In this document: positions 13,872 through 19,960 of the stretch, one piece after another | How the letters are laid out: each line of letters begins with the position of its first letter | How positions within the stretch are numbered: position 1 is the first letter of the stretch | Assembly: GCA_003242675.1 (NCBI GenBank) | Contig: QGVE01000042.1 | Span: 1 to 19,960, forward strand | Source of the DNA: Bacillota bacterium | GTDB lineage: Bacteria; Bacillota_E; Symbiobacteriia; Symbiobacteriales; Symbiobacteriaceae | Reading direction: 5' to 3' | Length of the DNA: 19,960 bases | The notes under the pieces: generated by a model | The model's input: the letters and a program-made list of their open reading frames with translations, nothing else | Databases searched by the model: none | Told to the model about the DNA's origin: nothing | Made by a program: the position numbers and the translations under genes

Positions 13872-14969
13872 ATGGAGAGTGCCCTGGTATGGCTGGTTTA
13901 CCAGCGCGCGCCGGGGGTTGGCCGGAGGCGCCTGGCGCAGCTCATGCATACGTACTCCAACCCTGAGGAGGCGTGGAAGCTGGGGCCGGCCGAGCTGTCG
14001 GCCGTGCGGGGGTTCGGGCCGGAGGTCGTCCAGGCCCTGCTGGCGGTGCGGAAGAGCGCGGAGGCGCTTCGCGAGGCGGAGCGGGAACTGGAGCGTGCCC
14101 GCCGCGCCGGCCTCCGCGTACTCTGTTACGGCACCCGGGACTACCCCGAGCGGCTGGCCCAGATTCCGGTCCCGCCGCCCGTGCTCTACCAGTACGGGCC
14201 CTGGGAACCCGACGACCGGCCGGTGGTGGCCATCGTCGGCACCCGGCGGCCGACCGGCTACGGGCTGGCGGTGGCCGAGCAGCTGGGCCGTGAGCTCGCC
14301 CAGCTGGGCGCCGTGGTCGTGAGCGGGATGGCCCGCGGCATCGACACGGCCGCGCACCGCGGGGCCCTGGAGGCCGGCGGAACCTCGATCGCCGTACTTG
14401 GCGGCGGCGCCGATGTTTGCTATCCTCAGGAGTCGGCGGCGCTGTACCGCCAGATGCGGGAAACCGGCGCGATCCTCTCGGAGCAGCCTCCGGGCACGCA
14501 GCCGCGGCCCGAGAACTTCCCGGAGCGCAACCGGATCATCAGCGGGCTCAGCCACGGGGTGATCCTGGTGGAGGCGGGGGAGCGCTCGGGCACCCTGATC
14601 ACGGCGGCCCACGCCATCGAACAGAACCGGGACCTGTTCATCGTGCCGGGCCCCGTCACCAGCCCGCTATCCCGGGGCCTGTACAAGTACGTCCGCGACG
14701 GCGCCGGGCTGGCCGTGAGCGCCGCCCAGGTGCTGGAGGACATGGGATTCCGCCCTTCGGCGGACGGCCCGCTGCACTTCACGCCCCGGGGGCTGACGGA
14801 ACTGGAGCAGCGGGTGCTGGGCTGGATGGGCGCTGCCCCGTGGTGGCCCGGCGACCTGGCCGAGAGCCTGGGACTCCCGCTCCCGGAGGTGCAGGCCTGC
14901 CTGACCATGTTGGAGATCCGCAGCGCGGTTCGCCGCCTGCCTGATGGGCAATATATTCGAATCGGATAG
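13872..14969 (+). CDS. dprA: DNA processing protein DprA (Smf)
   Basis: DprA binds incoming single-stranded DNA during natural transformation and loads RecA. The 365-aa protein has an N-terminal helical SAM/HhH-like region (1-75, including VRGFGPE). The Rossmann-fold core carries IVGTRRP (121-127), SGMARGID (151-158), PERNRIISGL (217-226) and ERSGTLITAAHA (237-248). The C-terminal winged-helix domain spans about 305-365. ATG 13872 is preferred over GTG 13857: it gives the usual short N-terminus, and a GGGGGAGAG site lies at 13859-13867. Together with comM upstream it suggests a DNA-uptake capability, though no com uptake genes are in the window. Confidence 0.96.
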   Translation: MESALVWLVYQRAPGVGRRRLAQLMHTYSNPEEAWKLGPAELSAVRGFGPEVVQALLAVRKSAEALREAERELERARRAGLRVLCYGTRDYPERLAQIPVPPPVLYQYGPWEPDDRPVVAIVGTRRPTGYGLAVAEQLGRELAQLGAVVVSGMARGIDTAAHRGALEAGGTSIAVLGGGADVCYPQESAALYRQMRETGAILSEQPPGTQPRPENFPERNRIISGLSHGVILVEAGERSGTLITAAHAIEQNRDLFIVPGPVTSPLSRGLYKYVRDGAGLAVSAAQVLEDMGFRPSADGPLHFTPRGLTELEQRVLGWMGAAPWWPGDLAESLGLPLPEVQACLTMLEIRSAVRRLPDGQYIRIG

Positions 14970-15001
14970 ACTCGTGGAAGGAACGGAGTGTCGTGCTCTG
15001 G

Positions 15002-15012
15002 CGTGTCACACG
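15002..15012. promoter_or_regulatory. Small palindrome just before topA
   Basis: CGTGT (15002-15006) and ACACG (15008-15012) form an 11-base perfect dyad that touches the GGGGGTG ribosome binding site of topA (15012-15018). It could be an operator or a small mRNA hairpin, but it is short enough to be chance. Confidence 0.25.
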
Positions 15013-15026
15013 GGGGTGTGGACCGG

Positions 15027-17234
<2,208 letters not shown>

Positions 17235-18578
17235 GTGACGGAGCCTCATGTGACCATCATCGGCGCCGGGCTCGCCGGGTCGGAGGCGGCCTGGCAGGCC
17301 GCCCGGCGAGGCGTGAAGGTGACCCTGTACGAGATGCGCCCCCACGCGACAACGGCGGTGCATCGCACGGGGCTGTTTGCGGAGCTGGTCTGCTCCAACT
17401 CCCTGCGCGGGGCCAGCCTGGAGAACGCCGTCGGCCTCCTGAAGGAGGAGCTGCGGCGGCTGGGCAGCCTCATCATGCGCGAGGCCCTGCGGCACGCGGT
17501 TCCGGCCGGCGGTGCCCTGGCGGTGAGCCGCGAGGAGTTCTCCGCCGGGGTCACGGCCGCCCTTACGTCGCATCCCAACATCACCGTGGTGCGGGAAGAG
17601 GTGCGCGAGATCCCGCCCGAGGGCATCGTGGTCATCGCCACCGGGCCGCTGACGTCCGCGCCCCTGGCAGAGGCGATCCGGCGGTTCACCGGCGAGGAGT
17701 CGCTCTCCTTCTACGACGCCGCGTCGCCGATTGTGAACATCGAGACCGTGAACATGGACAAGGTCTTCCGCATGAGCCGCTACGGCAAGGGCGAGGGCGA
17801 CGACTACCTCAACTGCCCCCTCACGAAGGAGGAGTACGAGGCGTTCTATCAGGCCCTCCTGACCGCCGAGAAGGCGATGCCCCACCACCCGGAGGACGAG
17901 GAGATCCGCTTCTTCGAGGGCTGCCTGCCGGTGGAGGAGATCGCCCGGAGGGGGCCGGACGCGCTCCGCTACGGGCCGATGAAGCCCGTGGGCCTGATCG
18001 ACCCGCGGACGGGCCGCCGCCCGTGGGCCGTGGTGCAGCTTCGGCAGGACAACGCGGCGGGCACGCTCTACAACATGGTCGGCTTCCAGACCAGCCTGAA
18101 GTGGAGCGAGCAGCAGCGGGTCTTCCGCATGATCCCCGGGCTGGAGCAGGCGGAGTTCGAGCGGTACGGGGTCATCCACCGGAACACCTTCATGAAGTCG
18201 CCGCGGCTCCTGTACCCGACCGGCGAGTCGCGCCAGCGCCCGGGCCTGTTCTTTGCCGGGCAGATGACCGGGGTGGAAGGGTACGTGGAGTCCGCGGCCG
18301 GCGGGCTGGTGGCCGGCATCAACGCCGCGCGCCGGGCTCTGGGACAGGAGCCCGTGACCTTCCCGCGCGAGACGGCGATCGGCGCGCTGATGCACTACAT
18401 CACCCACGCCGACCCGGACCACTTCCAGCCGATGAACATCGCCTTCGGCCTCCTGCCCCCGCTGGAGGGTCCGCCGATCCGGGACAAGCGGGCGCGCAAG
18501 CGGGCGCTCTCGGAGCGGGCGCTGAATGTGCTCGCCCGGTGGGCTCCGGTGCACCTGGGCACGCCGCTGCTGGACTGA
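17235..18578 (+). CDS. trmFO: Methylenetetrahydrofolate-tRNA-(uracil-5-)-methyltransferase TrmFO
   Basis: TrmFO makes 5-methyluridine at position 54 of tRNA using methylene-tetrahydrofolate as carbon donor and FADH2 as reductant; it replaces SAM-dependent TrmA in many Firmicutes. The 447-aa protein opens with the FAD-binding motif [13 protein letters not shown] (8-20) and YEMRP (32-36). Cys53 in [10 protein letters not shown] matches the catalytic Cys53 studied in Bacillus, and Cys230 in FFEGCLP matches its second key Cys region. The C-terminus carries [28 protein letters not shown] 17235 follows the topA TGA with zero spacing and would rely on GAGGTG near 17220, so it is coupled to topA. A strong terminator follows. 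Confidence 0.97.
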   Translation: MTEPHVTIIGAGLAGSEAAWQAARRGVKVTLYEMRPHATTAVHRTGLFAELVCSNSLRGASLENAVGLLKEELRRLGSLIMREALRHAVPAGGALAVSREEFSAGVTAALTSHPNITVVREEVREIPPEGIVVIATGPLTSAPLAEAIRRFTGEESLSFYDAASPIVNIETVNMDKVFRMSRYGKGEGDDYLNCPLTKEEYEAFYQALLTAEKAMPHHPEDEEIRFFEGCLPVEEIARRGPDALRYGPMKPVGLIDPRTGRRPWAVVQLRQDNAAGTLYNMVGFQTSLKWSEQQRVFRMIPGLEQAEFERYGVIHRNTFMKSPRLLYPTGESRQRPGLFFAGQMTGVEGYVESAAGGLVAGINAARRALGQEPVTFPRETAIGALMHYITHADPDHFQPMNIAFGLLPPLEGPPIRDKRARKRALSERALNVLARWAPVHLGTPLLD

Positions 18579-18580
18579 AC

Positions 18581-18615
18581 CGGGCCCTCTGCCGCTGCGC
18601 GGTGGGCCCGTCTTT
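18581..18615 (+). terminator. Intrinsic terminator after trmFO
   Basis: CGGGCCC (18581-18587) pairs with GGGCCCG (18604-18610), and CCGC (18592-18595) pairs with GCGG (18599-18602) inside it, giving 11 pairs. TCTTTCT follows directly. It starts two bases after the trmFO stop and ends the dprA-topA-trmFO group. Confidence 0.75.
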
Positions 18616-18620
18616 CTCGT

Positions 18621-18647
18621 TCATGCCCCAAGTGGTTTGCGGCATGA
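18621..18647 (+). other. Second hairpin after trmFO
   Basis: TCATGCC (18621-18627) pairs exactly with GGCATGA (18641-18647) around a 13-base loop. It follows the terminator by ten bases and is succeeded by an AT-rich stretch that includes TTTTT at 18669-18673, too far away for a normal terminator. Confidence 0.4.
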
Positions 18648-18695
18648 AGGCTTGTAATAAAACTGTCATTTTTGTGGGAGAGACTGGAAGACAGG

Positions 18696-18729
18696 CGCTT
18701 TCTCGTGAAAAGCGGAGCAAGGGCCGCTT
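18696..18729 (+). promoter_or_regulatory. Two mutually exclusive hairpins upstream of xerC
   Basis: CGCTTT (18696-18701) can pair with AAAGCG (18709-18714), while AAGCGG (18710-18715) can instead pair with CCGCTT (18724-18729). The shared middle strand makes the two stems alternatives. The stretch lies about 60-120 bases upstream of the proposed xerC promoter, so it would be in the xerC mRNA only if an earlier promoter exists; none was recognised. This is a weak candidate for a switch. Confidence 0.25.
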
Positions 18730-18790
18730 AGCAGGCGAAAAATGGCGAGCGGAAATTGTGGGCGGATAGAGATATTTTCTGAATTGTGGT

Positions 18791-18820
18791 CTTGCCTTCG
18801 GCAAGGCGGTGTGCTAGGAT
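18791..18820 (+). promoter_or_regulatory. Candidate xerC promoter with a dyad over the -35
   Basis: TTGCCT (18792-18797, four of six), a 17-base spacer and TAGGAT (18815-18820, four of six). The -35 lies inside the perfect dyad CTTGCC/GGCAAG (18791-18796, 18800-18805), which could be an operator. Initiation would fall near 18827, about 49 bases before the start codon. Confidence 0.45.
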
Positions 18821-18875
18821 AAAGACCGGTTGGGTAAGCCGGGTTAACAAAGTTCGCCGCAGGGAGGTGGGGCCG

Positions 18876-19931
18876 GTGACGGCTGAGCCGCTGGGGGAGG
18901 GCCTCGGGCCGGAAGTCGCCGGCTTCCTCGCCAGCCTGTCGGTGGAGAAGTCGGCTTCGCAACACACCCTGCGCAGCTACCGGCTCGACCTCGCGCAGTT
19001 CTACGCCTGGTTGGCCAGCGGCGATGCGGCGGTGCCGGTCGTCGGCGGCCGCAGCACGGGCCGGACGCGCAAGCACGGCTTCGCCGCGGAGCTGGGGCCG
19101 GTTCAGCCTGTGGGTGTGGACCAGCTCCGGGCCGTGACCCACCTGACGATTCGCGCGTACCTCGCCTTCCTGCAGCGACAGGGGTTCAGCCGGCGCACCA
19201 TCGCCCGCAAGCTTTCCTGCCTTCGCTCCTTTTTCAAGTACCTCATGCGCTCCAACCTGGTCCCGTCCAACCCAGTGGCAGGTGTTCACACCCCCAAACT
19301 GGAGCGGCGGCTCCCCGTCTTCCTGGACGAGGAAGAGATCGGGGGGCTGTTATCACAGCCTGACACCAGCACGCCCCTTGGGCTCCGGGACCGGGCGTTG
19401 CTGGAGCTGCTCTACGGCACGGGCCTGCGGGTGGGGGAGCTGGTCAGCCTGAACCGGGGCGACATCGATTACAGCGACGGCTGGGTGGTCGTCCGCGGCA
19501 AGGGGCGGAAGGAGCGCGCGGTCCCGGTCGGCAGCGAGGCGCTGCAGGCCCTGGGCCGGTACCTGGCGGAAGGGTGGCCCGTCCTCCGCGCCCGGGCGCC
19601 GGCGGAAGAGCAGTCGCTGCCGGAAGCGCAGCAGCCGCTGTTCCTGAACAAGCTGGGCGGCCGGTTGAGCGACCGCTCCGTGCGGCGGCTGCTGGACCGG
19701 TACGCGAGCCAGCTGGCCCTGGGCCGGCACATCAGCCCCCACAAGATCCGCCACACGTTCGCGACGCACCTGCTCAACCACGGGGCCGACCTGCGCGCGG
19801 TCCAGGAGATGCTCGGTCACGCCAGCCTTTCGACGACCCAGATCTACACCCACGTGACCACCCGGCGGCTGCGGAGCGAGTACCTGCGTGCGCACCCCCG
19901 CCAGCGGCGGGCGCCGCCCCCCGAGGAATGA
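18876..19931 (+). CDS. xerC: Tyrosine recombinase XerC (CodV-like)
   Basis: XerC-type recombinases act with a partner at dif sites to resolve chromosome dimers; in Bacillus the gene at this locus is codV. The 351-aa protein has an N-terminal SAM-like core-binding domain (about 10-135) and a catalytic domain with Arg185 (TGLRVGE), Lys209 (GKGRKER), His289-Arg292 (HKIRH), His315 (GHASLS) and nucleophile Tyr324 (IYTHV). It is about 50 residues longer than usual: a Gly/Arg-rich insert at about 51-82 splits the N-terminal domain, and another lies at about 238-252. GTG 18876 follows AGGGAGGTGGGG (18861-18872) and begins close to the conserved domain; the open frame to 18786 crosses the promoter and is rejected. 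Confidence 0.93.
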   Translation: MTAEPLGEGLGPEVAGFLASLSVEKSASQHTLRSYRLDLAQFYAWLASGDAAVPVVGGRSTGRTRKHGFAAELGPVQPVGVDQLRAVTHLTIRAYLAFLQRQGFSRRTIARKLSCLRSFFKYLMRSNLVPSNPVAGVHTPKLERRLPVFLDEEEIGGLLSQPDTSTPLGLRDRALLELLYGTGLRVGELVSLNRGDIDYSDGWVVVRGKGRKERAVPVGSEALQALGRYLAEGWPVLRARAPAEEQSLPEAQQPLFLNKLGGRLSDRSVRRLLDRYASQLALGRHISPHKIRHTFATHLLNHGADLRAVQEMLGHASLSTTQIYTHVTTRRLRSEYLRAHPRQRRAPPPEE

Positions 19932-19949
19932 ATCGGGGCTTCCCTCGGG
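19920..19949 (+). other. Dyad at the xerC stop codon
   Basis: CCCGAGG (19920-19926) pairs exactly with CCTCGGG (19943-19949) across the xerC stop codon, with a 16-base loop and no T tract visible before the window ends. It is a possible mRNA 3' structure or the start of an intergenic hairpin. Confidence 0.3.
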
Positions 19950-19960
19950 CTAATCGGCCC

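Noticed and set aside
18651..18780. Cyclic-di-GMP or other known riboswitch before xerC
   Set aside because: I tried to recall the conserved cores of common riboswitches and none could be placed; only generic alternative stems remain.
18876..19931. Phage or integron integrase
   Set aside because: Position after dprA-topA-trmFO and the catalytic motifs match chromosomal XerC/CodV; no att site, tRNA or phage gene is next to it.

Overview
The window is a GC-rich stretch (roughly two thirds G+C by eye) in which every supportable gene reads on the + strand. From 2679 onward the order ylxM-ffh-rpsP-khpA-ylqD-rimM-trmD-rplS ... rbgA-rnhB ... dprA-topA-trmFO-xerC is the backbone known from Bacillus and other Firmicutes. 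Signal peptidase I (lepB), yraN and the ComM/YifB ATPase are interleaved. Firmicute gene order, folate/FAD-dependent TrmFO, YlqD and RbgA, combined with high GC and many GTG starts, point to a high-GC clostridial lineage. Symbiobacterium (S. thermophilum or a relative) is my best guess; this is inference, not a database match.

Layout. 1-112 holds degenerate ~37-bp tandem repeats running off the left edge, followed by a terminator-like hairpin (131-180). 280-2549 is an accessory-looking unit: a 102-aa protein of unknown function, a 539-aa helical protein with a C-terminal membrane anchor, and a MazG-like pyrophosphohydrolase. A near-consensus sigma-A promoter (2580-2608), flanked by two copies of a TGTCA/TGACA dyad, then starts the SRP/ribosome operon: ylxM, ffh, rpsP, khpA, ylqD, rimM, trmD. 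rplS (L19) has its own near-consensus promoter, a structured leader and a terminator-like hairpin. lepB, rbgA, rnhB and yraN follow. A 21-bp hairpin overlaps the yraN stop codon, and comM has its own promoter. Between comM and dprA lies a variable insert: a 63-aa hydrophilic protein, a TusA-type sulfur carrier and an M20 peptidase with its own promoter and terminator. dprA, topA and trmFO end at a terminator, and xerC follows a ~300-bp, comparatively AT-rich leader. The window stops just after xerC; in related genomes hslV/clpQ would come next.

Functionally this is a translation and genome-maintenance block. It covers SRP targeting (YlxM, Ffh) and its endpoint signal peptidase, ribosomal proteins S16 and L19, ribosome maturation (RimM, RbgA, KhpA), tRNA modification (TrmD, TrmFO), RNase HII, topoisomerase I, competence/recombination factors (DprA, ComM) and chromosome-dimer resolution (XerC).

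I found no phage, transposon, CRISPR array or rRNA/tRNA gene, and nothing I would call a proven new system. The most open questions are the unknown 280-2223 pair, the left-edge repeats, the doubled dyad around the ylxM promoter, and the intergenic hairpins that recur in pairs.
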